Of a DNA stretch of 64,000 nucleotides, positions 45,359 to 56,692 are shown in pieces. Origin of the DNA: Uranotaenia lowii (lineage: Eukaryota; Arthropoda; Insecta; Diptera; Culicidae); the NCBI RefSeq assembly GCF_029784155.1, contig NC_073692.1, positions 21,085,359 through 21,149,358 of the forward strand, in the 5' to 3' direction. Position 1 is the stretch's first letter, and each line of letters opens with the position of its first letter. Under the pieces are notes generated by a model that saw only the letters and a program-made list of their open reading frames with translations, did no database searches and had not been told where the DNA came from. Position numbers and translations under genes: made by a program.

Positions 45359-48259
45359 AGAAATCATCCTGAGTTTTTGTTCCAATTTCAGATCCGAAGT
45401 TCTTGAACATATTTCTTTAGCAGACAGAATTGAAAACCTCAAAATGGCGATCCAGAATTGAAAACAGTAAAAAAACAGTCGTTTTGACTTAAAAGTCCGA
45501 GACTGATAGCCGTTAAAAATCCATAAAAAAATTAACCAAAACAGTCGTTCCGTTAATAAAGAATTGAAAACTCAAAATAAGATTCATCATTCATTCATTT
45601 AAATAATAAATTCAGTTTGAAATTCAAGATATCAAATTTGAAACACTAGATTAATGATTGAGGGCTCTGAAACAAATTCTTGGCTAATATTGTTACATTG
45701 AATTGGTGTCTAAATTCAGAAATCGATTGTTTTTAACACTTCAAAAATCGTATTGAAACTCTGAGAAAGATGCAAAATACAAATTTGATAACAAGTAACC
45801 TTGATTATTATAACTCAAAAATGAGCTGAATCTGAATTTCAAATATAAATGCGGTATATTAATTCTGACCCTGAATTCATTTTTAGGTACAGAATTCAGA
45901 GACAGAGAAAATATTTAAAATTCAGATTGCAAATAGCAAAAGACTTATTATTTTATTAAATATTTAAATTTCAAAATTGGTAACAAAATTTCAGTCAGTT
46001 TTAATATAAGAAAAAAGCATTTACAGAATTTCATTTTAGGAATTCATTTTTACGAAAAGTATTTGCGAATAAAGAAAAATGCTATATCCCGTAAAAAAAA
46101 ATGGAAGGTTTTCCTATAAACGACTTTTTTGAAAAATCAAATAAGTTTAATTAACCAGGTTCTAAAACAACTTAATTAATTTTAATCATCAGAGATTTGT
46201 TACTTAAGGATTTCTTAGTCATATCTAGTTCACCATTTTACAAATTTTCAGATGTATTTTCATAATTTCTATGTAAAGCTCGGTTTACAATTCAAGTTAA
46301 AATGATAGTGGATAAATCTCATTTTATCAATAACTCAAAAACGTGACACAGTTAGTTTGTGTAACATGGTGGAATCGATGAAGGATGTTTGATAGATAAA
46401 AATCTTGTTGGACTTGTTCCTTAAAACCCTTAAAACTGCTCTTATTTCGATTCCCCAGGATTTAGCCGCGGAAATTTCATCATGGCGGGGGAATCAGAAT
46501 AAAAACAGTTTTAAGGAAAGGTTTCAAGGAATGAGTCCGGCAGGAATTTCATCTTTCAAACATTTCCTGTCGATTCAACTATGTTCCAAAACCCAGCTTC
46601 GTCGCGTTGTTTATTTTGGTTTTTGACGGAATAAGATTCCTTACGTTTATTTTTACGTGAAGTGTAAACTGTTACTGTTAATGAACTTAAAAATGGTTAA
46701 GAAAAAAAAATTAAAAAAAAAATATGAATCTTTTTTGAATTTGTGCATTAGTTTGAGTAAATATATCATAGTAAAAATTTGGCCACCAAAATCCCCTATC
46801 CCATGAGGCCGTACTTCCTACGGCCCTAGTAAAGTTGTGTTGTTTAAGTAAGAACATTTACAAATAATGAAAATGAAAATTCGCGATTAACATCTATTCA
46901 TTGCTCCTAATTTTATATTTGCCTGCAATTTTCATAATCTTGAAATGTTATTACAAAAAGAATTGATTTTTCACCGATAACAAGGTCAATCAAATAAATT
47001 CACAAACGTAACTAACGGTGGTTGATTTCATCATAAATTGAAATATAATATGAAGATGAAAAAGAAACATTCTTGATGCTTATGTTTTAATGTAAGATTT
47101 AGTAGCTTTTAACGTATTGAACTCGATTCTTTTGTCAGATTTTGTCAATCATGTAAATTGTTTATTATACTCTATTTAATTAGGAAATAAATTTAAATCA
47201 TCTATGATCTTAAAAAAGAAAAATTCTGCAGTTTTTAAAAATTTGAAAAGACAACTATTTCTTACATTACTGAATAATAATAATAATATTTATTAGAGAC
47301 CTTTTAACCTTGAGAGGATCACATAACTGAAGAAAGTTTAAAAAAGATTTTATTTCGTATTACAAATTTGTTGAAGTCTGCAATACTACTCGATTTTGAT
47401 CGTTCAAACATCTTAAATCCAAATTATTTAGTTAATACTTTTTTTTATAAAATTCATTGAAATAAATTGGAACAATTAGGGAATGTTTTTTTTAGCAACT
47501 GTTAAAACTATTTGAGATCATGAAGAAAGTATTTGAAAACCTTAATTTTGATTTTTTTTTATGTTATAGAATTTTGTCAGAAAAATGCAGAGTTTTTTTC
47601 AAAATAATTTTTACCTATTTTTTAGAGTTTCAGGGCTTCAAAATTGATCAAAATTAGCCCTTGAAATCATTGCACATCAAAAAATGTGTTTTATGTGGCC
47701 ATGTGTAATTTATCAAAAACCTTCTGAATGTGAAGATGAAGAACCACGAGCACAAAATAAAACTGCAACTTTAAAAGGGTTTCTTGAAAAACATAAAATT
47801 TGAAATTATTTACACGATTTTTTAGTAAAAAAAAATACATTAGAAATTAAGTTATGCATGAACTTTTTAAGATACACTTCTTAACCAAAACCAGTTTTAA
47901 AGTCAAGGTATTGTTTTTGTTTGTCGAAATTTGATTTCCAATACAGAAAGTTAGAAAAAATTGCTTATCGAAATTAACAATTAAAAATAAGTTCAAATTT
48001 GTGAAATTCATATAGTGTTGTGGAATTTAATGTCCCAGGCATAGAGTGATGCAGGATAAAATAACGCCGTAGGTGAGCCAATTTCTGACATGTTAGTGAA
48101 CATTATTTTTTTTTAACACTTTTTGGAATCAAGTTTATTTTTATTATTACAGCAAATGATTTTAGTGAACTAAAAATTTTACTTGAAAAAAATATTAATG
48201 GGAGAGAGCGAGGGGGGAGGTGTTGAACCCCTTCTTCCTATTAAGCTTGTTCATACTGT
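45359..48259. other. AT-rich DNA, no gene recognised
   Basis: No transposon ends, long frames or RNA genes seen. A small hairpin GGCCGTACTTCCTACGGCC is at about 46808-46826, next to a C-rich phrase. Confidence 0.5.
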
Positions 48260-49440
48260 TTCTAGGGTACCAATCATTAAGAAAAACGATACTGCAGCCG
48301 GAGTTTCCACAAGAGCTTCCTGTAAAGAATAATCACGTCCGCGCCAGCCAGCAGCACGTTCCTAAACTGAACCATTTGTTTTAATTATGTGAGCAGAGAA
48401 GCACTTCCTTTCCTCTACATAAATAGTGGAAGGAATAGTTTAAGCACCATCATCATCACCCCACCATAAAAGGAGGAAACTAGCTCAGGATATTAGCTTT
48501 CCTATGTTGGTAGCTTCCGGGTGGCCAAGTGCCATCTTGCAACTTTAATACCTCTGGTATATAGTGTATAGTAGCTTCGCAGCTTCCAACCGGAAATTCG
48601 ACACTTTGAAACGAGTGCCCTTTTCCACCTCTATAATGATCAACGACGGTCGCCCGAGAAATTAGAAGCAGGTTGAAACAACACGGGAAAAGAATCTGAA
48701 ACGCTGCACTTTTTCTACAGCTAAAGCTAATGATTCGCCAAACGAACGTGCTACAATTTTCTCTCATCAGAACGTGTTGATATCCTCCCGGAATAACCGA
48801 TAGAAAGAAAGCCGAGCTTCCCCTTCTTGGAACCCACACGTTGAATCTTCAACGAAACCAAACAGCCAATACCGTTCAAATTAGCATAATTTATGCAAAA
48901 TGTTTGCTTTCGATTTGCATAGTTTAAGGGGTAGCAACGTTTCGGGAAGAATCTCTGCTGAACTGGACGCGCGGATGCTGTTGCTTGTTCTCTGCGTTCG
49001 TTCTTTCGTCGTCAACGAGAGCTAGTTGGATGCTGAGAATTTTCGGAAGCACGTGCTCCTTACTACTGGTGAGGTACTTGCAGCCGACTTTGAAGCTTCA
49101 AGCGTTTGTCGAAGCTCGTGGTGTCGAAAGTTGACTGATTTGACTGCCACTAAACAGTAACGAGAGCACTAACACTCACGGGTTGGTATCACATTGCCAG
49201 TTTTTGTGCTTGCTGCCGACGAACAGCGAAAGTAGCATGTTCCCAGCAAGTATCCTTTTTCACCCCAATTTGGCTTCTCCCGAAGCAGAATCGTGATCCT
49301 GAAACGCATCTGGTTGACTACTGCTGCCTGCTGTTGGGGACCGAAAACGAGGGGAAACTAACAAGAAAAATGTTTGCACTTCCGGACGTTTTCCTGGTTG
49401 TGCACATTGGCGTAGAACTACTTTTTGTTTGAACCATAAA
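48260..49440 (-). promoter_or_regulatory. Promoter or 5' UTR-like block with candidate initiator
   Basis: A sharply more GC-rich, repeat-free block. On the minus strand AATCAGTCAA at about 49131-49140 matches the insect initiator (candidate +1 A at 49136), followed by 300 bp that look like an insect 5' UTR (CAACAGCATCC, AGTTCAGCAGAG). A 119-codon minus frame at 48480-48839 starts with GTG, not ATG, and has no domain. It could be the distal promoter of the minus-strand gene ending at 29320, but nothing in the sequence links them. Confidence 0.3.
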
Positions 49441-50299
49441 AAATATTTTTTTTATTTTCATTCCGTTTAGTTGCCTTTGCTTTGTTGCAATAATGCCATT
49501 CGCAAGTTTGAAATTTATTGCATTGCATTTGGAGAAATAATATGCTACTTTAGAAGTTTGATTATTAAATACATAAAACTTTATTTGACGGTTAGGAAGT
49601 TATGTCTTTGGTCGATTACATCTGAGAAAATTTTTATTAACATCTTACTGAATAAAAAGTATTGGTGAAATTTGATTCTAGATTAATTTTTTTTTTAAAT
49701 TTTACGCTACAGTCAGTTTTAATTGGATTCATAATCTAGATTAGTAAGTTTTTTTTTTCAATTGGAATAAAATTATAACACCATGCATTAATGACTGTTC
49801 GTTATGGATGATTTTTTCACAATTTTAAATTCTCAACTTTATTCATCTTGGTGAGTTTTTATGAATCTCAACTCAGAGATTCACTCACGTCCATCAATCA
49901 CCAGAATAGATCAATGACTGAATTTGTTTTGTTTCTTTTGCCAAGTGAAGCCATAATGACGAACGTTGCCATAGATTTTTTTTTATTTATTTTCAGTGTT
50001 GCCGAACAATCTTATTATTCTATTTTATTTTTATTAAATTTTATCTATTTTCTGCATATCATTCATTTTATCTTTACATTATTTCTCACCTCTATTCTAA
50101 ATCGACGTTTATTTTCTAAATACCCTTTATTTTTATTTCATATTCCGCAGCTTTCTTCTCCATTCTACAATTTTTTCTTTTTAATTTTTGCATATCCTTC
50201 ATCTCATTTCTACATTCCTTCTAACATCAATTTTCAATAGAATCTTTTAATAAGGTACTATTTTTTGTTTTTCTCCAACACAAAATTTTATTTTATTTT
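49441..50299. other. T-rich DNA, no gene recognised
   Basis: The plus strand is T-rich (many TTTTATTT runs). The 130-codon frame at 49848-50240 is hydrophobic low-complexity sequence from this bias and not a gene. Confidence 0.5.
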
Positions 50300-50800
50300 T
50301 TCGCAAAAGCCTTTCCTACCATTTCGGCCTGTTTCCACCGGAAAGCCAAACCAAAACTAACATTTAGCCAATTCTATCTTTTTAAAATGGAAGGCTAATC
50401 CAAAACAAACAATCGACAGAAGCTGCCACAAAAATTTTTGCTTCATAAGCCTATCCGTCCTTTTCAACCGGAAGGCGAAATCAAAACAAACAATCAGCAG
50501 AACCCCTAAAAAATCTGCGCTTTCAAAGCCAATTCCGTCTTTTTATACTGGACCAAAACAAACATTCAGCGAAGGCTGCCTTAAAATATGCGATTCCTAA
50601 GCCGATTCCGCCATTTTTCATCGGGAGGCGAAATCAAAACAAACAATCATAGCAGCTGCCTTAAAAACTGCGCTTTAGAATCTCTCTTTCATATTTATCG
50701 GAGAAACAAACAATCAGAGCAGCAGCCTTAACAATCTGCGCTTTTCCAGCATCTTTGGAAAGAAAATTCAATGCAGCAGCCTTAACAATCTGCTTTGGCA
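50300..50800. repeat. Degenerate tandem repeat, ~75 bp period
   Basis: About six diverged units marked by AAAACAAACAATCAGC-type phrases at about 50402, 50483, 50554, 50636 and 50703, each followed by a TTAAAAATCTGCGCTTT-type phrase. The units are not open reading frames of a constant phase. Confidence 0.75.
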
Positions 50801-51460
50801 ATTTGTGCTTATCTTACCAACTAAATTGATTTTATTCTGTTAAAAATATATTTGTTGACGTTTCATATGATTTTCCAATGAACTTCATATATGTAGATAG
50901 CGTCACAGAAAGCTAATACAAAACTTTAGACTCAAATCACAAAATTCGGGAATTATTTTTGTCAAAAAACACAGAATTTTTTTGGCAACCTTGCACTTCG
51001 TACGTCATCTTCAAAGGACCGGAAAACTTCATAACATAATGAAATAGATGCCATACCGCACAATCAAAATTAAATTGGAATTAATTTTCGTTCCTAAACG
51101 TGTTTTTCTTTGGAATGTTTGCCTTTCTCATCGTTGTTGTGATGTCACATAAAAACTTAATACGGCTCTTGGCACTACCTTTATTCAATATTCCTTGGTT
51201 TGGTTCTAACAAATAATAAATGTAATCGATGTTGTTATACCTTTTTTGATAAATGACACAAATATAATAATTTTTAAGATGTTGGGATCATTTTTGCCGA
51301 AAAAAAATTCTGTGATCTTGACAAAAAAATTCTCGAATTCTGTGATTGAAACCTTGAACTCAGTGACGGTTTTCGGTGACGCTATTTTTATGAAGTGCAA
51401 CTGGCGCAGTCAACCGTATTTTTCCCTAGCTACTCGGGGGATTCAACAACGATCAAAATT
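50801..51460. mobile_element. Fragments of the CAAGGTTGCC / CACAGAA repeat
   Basis: At about 50945-50995 the sequence CACAGAATTTTTTTGGCAACCTTG resembles the right end of the MITE family at 32849. At 51298-51352 TTCTGTGATCTTGACAAAA and TTCTGTGATTGAAACCTTG repeat the theme. Ends and target duplications cannot be defined. Confidence 0.4.
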
Positions 51461-51633
51461 CTTAAATCAATAATTATACGAGGAAGAAGGAGGAGAGTGC
51501 GGAGAAGGGTGCAAGCACAAATCCGTTCGGCGGTAGGAGCCTATGGCGATCTTCAGCTCGGTAGCTTGCTGTCCAACTGGTAGAAACTCCAGAAGGCTCT
51601 ATAGCGGAAAAAGGAAGAGAGCGTGTCAACTCT

Positions 51634-51789
51634 CGAGAGAAAGCAATGAAGAAAACGATGACAGAAATGAAGGCTTTGGCTAGCTTGGTTTTGAGCAAGC
51701 AAAACATTCATAACGAGGTCATGGACAAGCTTGTAAAGGCAATGGCTCTTTTTACAGAGGCAAACAAAGCTGTCCTTGAGGTGGTATGA
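51634..51789 (+). pseudogene. R1 gag, coiled-coil fragment
   Basis: Reads REKAMKKTMTEMKALASLVL and then SKQNIHNEVMDKLVKAMALF, an amphipathic helical stretch as in the N-terminal half of R1-clade gag, ended by TGA. The upstream arginine-rich GRRRRRVRRRVQ at about 51478 is in another frame. Confidence 0.6.
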
Positions 51790-52029
51790 GCGCTGAATGG
51801 CAGCGCTACTAGTAGAGGAACAGAAGCGGAGAAACCCTCTAAGGCGAATTTCGCCCGTAACGGATCGATGCCTTCGTTCAAACGGTGAGGAATGAGCTCA
51901 TTACTCCGAGAAGCACTAAGAGTGTAAAAAGGAAACAAGGGTCGCCAGGTGACCCTTTCAATTGAAAGACAAGGACGACAAACCTAACAAGGGAGCGCAC
52001 TGTCTGCCATTTAGTGACGCGTAAACACC

Positions 52030-52440
52030 GTAAGGATAGAGCTACGAAAATCAACCCAAAGCTGCTTAAGGGAAAAAGTGAAGCTATCGTAGTTAAGGCT
52101 CCAGAGGATACGTACGCGGACGGTGAGCTTCGTCAGATGCGAACCGACGACAAGCTTGCTGGACTACGTGAAAACATGAGCAACAAAGAGTGCATCCTTC
52201 AAGGTGCTAACGGTGGAAGTTCTAGGCGAGAAGGCGAAGGTGCGTGCGCTATGTCCCGAAGTAACCATCCGAATCGAAAACCTCGACGAAATTACGACAG
52301 AAGATGAAGTCAGGACAGTGAAAATCAGGTCTCGATCCGATTGAGACAGGGTCCTCCCAAATACGGAACACAGGTTGCGATTGTGAGACTTCTAGTGGTA
52401 GCAGCCAACGCAGCACTCGAATGCAGGGGGTCAAAGGTGG
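52030..52440 (+). pseudogene. R1 gag, central part
   Basis: Two frames are needed. The first gives KSEAIVVKAPEDTYADGELR and LAGLRENMS (gag core before the zinc knuckles). The second gives LCPEVTIRIENLDEITTEDE followed by VRTVKIR. This order is the usual R1-clade gag core. At least one frameshift separates the parts. Confidence 0.7.
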
Positions 52441-52700
52441 GATGGTAAGATTGTGAGATAACCATCTCCCAGCAACCAGAGGTATGCTATCGATGATTGG
52501 AGTACGGCCATAAGTCGTTTGACTGCAAGGGAGTTAACAGACGAGGATTATGCTGGGGGTGCGGAGAATCCGGTCACATAGCGGCTAGCTGCAGTAAGTC
52601 GGCGAAGTGTCGTATTTGCACCGGTGACCATGTAAATGGCAACCCAAGGTGCCCTGCCTACCAAAAGGCGCTAGCAGCGATACCAAGGGTTTGGAAGTAA
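52440..52700 (+). pseudogene. R1 gag zinc knuckles
   Basis: Three CCHC-type knuckles in a row: CYR-stop-LEYGHKSFDC, CWGCGESGHIAASC and CRICTGDHVNGNPRC, then PAYQKALA. The TGA inside the first knuckle (about 52488) interrupts it. Knuckle number and spacing are typical of R1-clade ORF1 C-termini, which bind nucleic acid. Confidence 0.85.
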
Positions 52701-53755
52701 CACAAACAAACCTCATCCACTGTCACGAAGCACAGCAGCTTTAGCGACAAATGGCGGTGGAAGAAAAGCTAGATATAGCGTTAGAAGCAGACCCATATTA
52801 TAGGGTCCTGAATGGCACAAATTGGGTTACCGATAGTGTTCTGGAACGAACGGGTCACCATGAACCACCCTAAAAGACGAAATGACCCAGTAGCAACATG
52901 GCGATGCTGCGCGCATTAACGGCAGAGATGCGCGCCAAAATCATCGGCTTTTCCTCGGCCACGAAGAGGGTTTTCCGAAGGGTCCAGCCAAAGTCAACCC
53001 AAGGCTCGGCCTCTTTTCCCAACCAACCACCATCGGAGACAGATCATCACGGTAACAAGTCGGAGGCCCGAGCGGCCAAGTCAGAGGCCGCATGGCCATA
53101 GTCAGAGGCCCAGAGTTTGTGTCGTTATTGTAATTAGTTCTATGTCGTCTATACAGTCTACTAAAGAAGTTTGTAATGTTGTGTGAAAGAATGTGTACGG
53201 TATTTATTTGATTGAAGAAATATCTGATGCTATCGATCCTGCCATCAGGGGCGATCCTGAACAGATAGTGCCAATCCGGCCGCAAAAGGGGTGACAGGAA
53301 ACTTTCACATACAAAAAGCGGTCACATCGAATGAGGAAGGCTTCGTGATAGCCAAAGTCAATGGGATCTTCTTCTGTAGCTGCTTCGCTCCACCGAGGTG
53401 GAACTTGGAGAAATTTAGCGCTACGATGGATAAGATAGTTGGGGTGCTCACTGGTCGAAGCCCGGTTATTATCGCGGGGGATTCCAATGCGTGGGCCCCC
53501 CGTGGACCGCTTACGAACGCCAGGGGACAGAGTCTAAATGAAGCACTTGCAAGGCTGAATGTCGACCTGGCGAACGTAGGTAATACTGAATCCATTCAAG
53601 ATATCCCATTTGCTAGTCCCAGATGTAAAAGTAATTGGAGGGTGAGCGAGGACTACACTCATAGCGACCGCTTTGCGATCCGCTATCGTATGAGTAATAG
53701 TGCACAGTCAGTCCGAGGAGACGTAATGGCAGGTGAACGGCGGTGGAGGACATAA
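52700..53755 (+). pseudogene. R1 ORF2 apurinic-type endonuclease, broken
   Basis: The ORF2 start reads QTNLIHCHEAQQL (about 52707), then a stop, then VEEKLDIALEADP. After the solo LTR the frame resumes with GNFHIQKAVTSNEEGFVIAK and CFAPPRWNLEKF, then GDSNAWAPRGPLTNARGQSL, the R1 endonuclease core. The catalytic GDFNAW has become GDSNAW. NWRVSEDYTHSDRFAIRY is the final motif (the S/D-H pair SDH has become SDR). At least one stop, a deletion before NWRVSE and changed active-site residues make it dead. Confidence 0.85.
52837..53263. mobile_element. Solo LTR inside R1 ORF2
   Basis: Begins TGTTCTGGAACG and ends GATCCTGAACA, the 5'-TG...CA-3' form with short inverted ends TGTTC/GAACA. It is flanked by a perfect 5-bp duplication GATAG (52832-52836 and 53264-53268). 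Removing it rejoins the R1 reading from NWVTDS to ANPAAKGVTGNFHIQ. Copia, BEL/Pao or Ty3 origin cannot be told apart; the internal region was lost, presumably by recombination between LTRs. Confidence 0.9.
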
Positions 53756-53757
53756 CA

Positions 53758-54262
53758 ATTTGACCGGATTGTCTTTGTCAAGGTATTGAAGTGGGAGCAA
53801 AACCTGTCTAACTTGTCGGCGGAAAACCTGACGACAGTACTCGCACATGCTTGTGACGCAGCATTGACGAGGAGAGCTAATCGAAAAAACCTACATCCAC
53901 CAGTTTATTGGTGGACTGAGGAATTCGCGAATGTGTGTGCCAGCTGCCTTCGCGCTAGACGAGAACATGCTGCAGAGAACACGAACTCATGGCGTGATGC
54001 CTACAGGATAGTCATGGCAAAAAACAAATGCGGTAGCCTTTGTAGATCCTGAAATGTGCCCCAACAAACTGAGAGAAACAACCAGAAGCTGTTCCCTCAA
54101 CATAATATCAATAGCTGGCTGCAAGTCCCGTACGATTGGGATACGAGCGAGGAGGAGTTAATATCGTTGGAAGAACTGCGCGACATCGCAAAATCCCTTC
54201 AGCTGGAAAAGGCTCCGGGTCCAGGTGGTATCCCGAACATTGCAGCCATTAGGGGAGTCCGA
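53758..54262 (+). pseudogene. R1 reverse transcriptase, N-terminal part
   Basis: Reads FANVCASCLRARREHAA and then LISLEELRDIAKSLQLEK, APGPGGIPN, which is the R1 KAPGPDGIPN block before the palm domain. The sequence then leaves the family at about 54262. The remaining palm motifs, including the YxDD box, are absent. Confidence 0.8.
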
Positions 54263-54299
54263 GTAGAGTGCGTTCGACCCCACGGTTTGAAGCTACAAA

Positions 54300-55075
54300 G
54301 ATAAGGCAACATCTTCTGCGTAGCGGATGCCATGGGTGCGCCGCGTTCGTGCGTAGGATGCTCCACCTTCGGGGAGTATCCGAGTTGGGGGGTTTTCAAC
54401 GACAGAAGCTGCGGGGATAAGACTATACCTTCTTCGCAGTGGAAATCCTTGAGAAAGGGTTATTCCACAATCGGGGAATACCCAAGGGTAGAGTTGCTTT
54501 CGACGTCGGGTGAGCCATTCGAGTCGGAGTAGGATGACGTCTTCGTCGGGAATCATCCGAGTCGTTGCGTTAAGTCCGACAGGCGTGAGAGGCGCGAGTC
54601 TAGGATAAGCTGCTCTCGATCTGGCACACGACGGGCAAGGTGGCGGACCTCGAATCCTGGAGATAACAGCTCGGGCTTCGAATCGTAAGTGGAGAGGTCA
54701 GGCCTCGAACCTCCAGGCGGAGAGGTTTGTGTGGTCAACCCCGAGTCTTTATGATAGGGGGTCGGGTTTCGAGTCGTAAGAGGAGGGACCAGGCTCTGTA
54801 TCAATAAGAGGAGGGGTACAAAAGGCCACCGGCCACCTCGAGTCGTTACGAGGAGAGATCCGGCCTTGAATCGTGTCGAGTAAACCTCGAGTCGATGCGA
54901 GGAGGGGTCGGATCTCAAGTCGTTAAAGGAGAGATCAGGCCTCAAGTCGCGAAGAGGAGAGGTTTGTGTGGAAATCTTGAAATCTTGAGTCATTGCGAGG
55001 AGGTGTCGGTTCTCAAGCCGTTAGAGGAGAGTTCAGGCGTCGAGTCGCAAGGATGAGAGGTTTTGCTTAAAGTGG
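54300..55075. repeat. GC-rich degenerate tandem repeat replacing the RT palm
   Basis: From about 54560 to 55065 the phrases GAGTCGTTACGAGGAGAGAT, TCAGGCCTC and GAGGAGAGGTTTGTGTGG recur with a period of about 100 bp built of roughly 33-bp subunits. 54300-54560 has GGGGAGTATCCGAG-type phrases twice (54378 and 54472). It does not encode reverse transcriptase. Probably an expanded insertion; origin unknown. Confidence 0.7.
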
Positions 55076-55084
55076 TACGCAATT

Positions 55085-55405
55085 CCTGACTGTTCATGGA
55101 TGCTTCATGAAGTAGCACCACAGGTTCGGACATGTGGCCTCGCCGGTTTGCCTGACATGCGGTGACGTGGACGAGACACCCGAACACGTGGTATTCTATT
55201 TTCCAAGATTTGAAAAGGATCATGCCAACGAATTCGCCGCCTGCGGACCAGACACAACAGCAGACAACATGTTGAAGAAGATGCGTGATGACATGGCAGG
55301 CAGTCAGCGATGGGCTCGCCGGGATAATGACTGTTTTGCAAAGGAGTTGGACACTGACGCAAATTACGATCGACGTAGGATAACGTATCTTCACTTAACT
55401 AAATA
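55085..55405 (+). pseudogene. R1 ORF2 C-terminal zinc-finger region
   Basis: Reads HGCFMK, stop, HHRFGHVASPVCLTCGDVDE and then TPEHVVFYFPRFEKD. This is the CX2C...HX4C region at the C-terminus of R1-clade ORF2. The expected final cysteine after VVF is tyrosine here. It continues with MLKKMRDDMAGSQRWAR. One stop, otherwise well preserved. Confidence 0.85.
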
Positions 55406-55410
55406 AGCTT

Positions 55411-56204
55411 AATGAGTCCGTATGAGTAATCAACTATTTACGCTAAACAATCAGCGTACCCGATCGGACCACCTCGTGAAGATGATCCCGGGTGGTCAGG
55501 ATGATATTAAATTTAAATATAATCTTCTAAACGAGTGTCTGCGTTGCCCAAAAACCAGCAATCAATCTGACAAACTTGGATTTTTGTTGTTTTGGAGAGA
55601 CTGTTTTGCCCTTAAAAGAATAACGGTGAGCCGTTGTAATTCTATCTGACAATAAAAATAATAGTACTCATTTTTCCTCATATTCCAGTGACGAAGCAAC
55701 AAAAACATGTGAGTTTCTTGAAAAAGGAACATTTTTGTAATTGAAACTTTTTTTTATTATTTTTTCAGATAAAGGAAGACTAGGCGCAATGCGGCCACTC
55801 CCAGATGTTTAAATATAAAATTTAAATAAATGTCACTTTAGAAAAACGAGCAACCCCAATTTCTAATATTCTAACATTATTTTAAAATTTTGAATTTCAA
55901 ATTGAGATTAAAATATTAAATCTGAAGCATCCCAATGTATTTGATCAAAATTGTTGATTTTCCAGCAATTCAGATTGATGATCGCTTCCAGAAATTGATA
56001 TTGCTGGAAACTTTACTGAAACTCGTTTGGCGAAAACCAGCAAAATTTGTCTGGTGCCTAGCAAAACGAAATTCGGTGTGTATCTTTCAATTAAAATCAT
56101 GGCTAAAAACATTAGATCGTACTCTATTCATTTTCATTTTTAAAGTTTTAAATATTAAAATAAACTTTAAATTCACTTGTTGTGTTGAACATTCAAGTCT
56201 TACG
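55411..56204. other. R1 3' region and AT-rich DNA, no gene
   Basis: To about 55660 probably the R1 3' UTR. From there to 56200 AT-rich DNA with no recognisable content. Confidence 0.4.
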
Positions 56205-56325
56205 CCTATGGCTCCGAAAGAGCGCCTTCACACCGCTCCATCATGTCTCCTCCAAGTAGCGTTGATTGTCCCAGTATTCTCACAGAAAAGGCACCCAGAA
56301 GCTGGCAACTATCGCTCATGTTGAT
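56205..56325 (+). pseudogene. Possible non-LTR reverse transcriptase fragment
   Basis: The peptide LQVALIVPVFSQKRHPEAGN followed by YRSC resembles the VPVFKKGDRTDAGNYRP block of Jockey/CR1-type reverse transcriptases. It is only about 35 residues long, ends in a stop, and the DNA around it gives no other motif. Confidence 0.35.
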
Positions 56326-56374
56326 TGATTGAGAACAGGCCATAAATAAGCCCTGGCTGCCGTCAACAGAACTA

Positions 56375-56692
56375 TCAATGGAAGAGTATCCTATACAGTG
56401 GGTATATGCGCCAACTTCTTGCCGATGCTTTCATCAACCGATGAAGGAACGGAGAGAATGATGAAAATTTTCCGTAGATTTTCGGAAAACTTTCGATGAC
56501 TAACATTCGGTTAGCACCCAAAGCCAACAGCAGACGATCGTCCAACGCCATGCTGTACCTCGAATCTCGATTGATGATTTGATGAGCAATGACGTGACAT
56601 TTTGTGGTTCGTTGATTTGGGTTGTTAGCTCGCCCGATTTTGGCCGTTTCGAATTCGAAGATTTCGGCCAAGTGATGGAAACTTGGGATCAA
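56375..56692 (-). CDS. Uncertain 105-codon open frame or exon
   Basis: A minus frame that lacks an ATG at its start, with an internal ATG at about 56552 in good context (TACAGCATGGCG, reading MALDDRLLLALGANR). Codon usage in that part looks coding and GC content exceeds the flanks. No domain recognised and no clear donor site was found. It could equally be a piece of an unrecognised transposon. Confidence 0.2.
   Translation of the reverse strand: MIPSFHHLAEIFEFETAKIGRANNPNQRTTKCHVIAHQIINRDSRYSMALDDRLLLALGANRMLVIESFPKIYGKFSSFSPFLHRLMKASARSWRIYPLYRILFH

Larger units (their letters stand above)
51470..55410 (+). mobile_element. R1-clade non-LTR retrotransposon, wrecked
   Basis: An ordered set of remnants: gag coiled-coil, gag core, zinc knuckles, endonuclease, the start of the reverse transcriptase and the C-terminal zinc-finger, all on the plus strand but in changing frames with stops. 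Most of the reverse transcriptase is missing and replaced by a GC-rich tandem repeat. A 427-bp solo LTR is inserted in ORF2. The GC content is much higher than in neighbouring DNA. A downstream tail to about 55660 ends in an AATAAAAATAATAG phrase and may be its 3' UTR. Confidence 0.88.

Noticed and set aside
46808..46826. GGCCGTA/TACGGCC hairpin as a terminator
   Set aside because: Bacterial-type terminators are not expected here, and there is no U tract or gene upstream.
48480..48839. 119-codon minus frame
   Set aside because: Starts with GTG, no ATG in context, no domain; more likely leader or promoter sequence.
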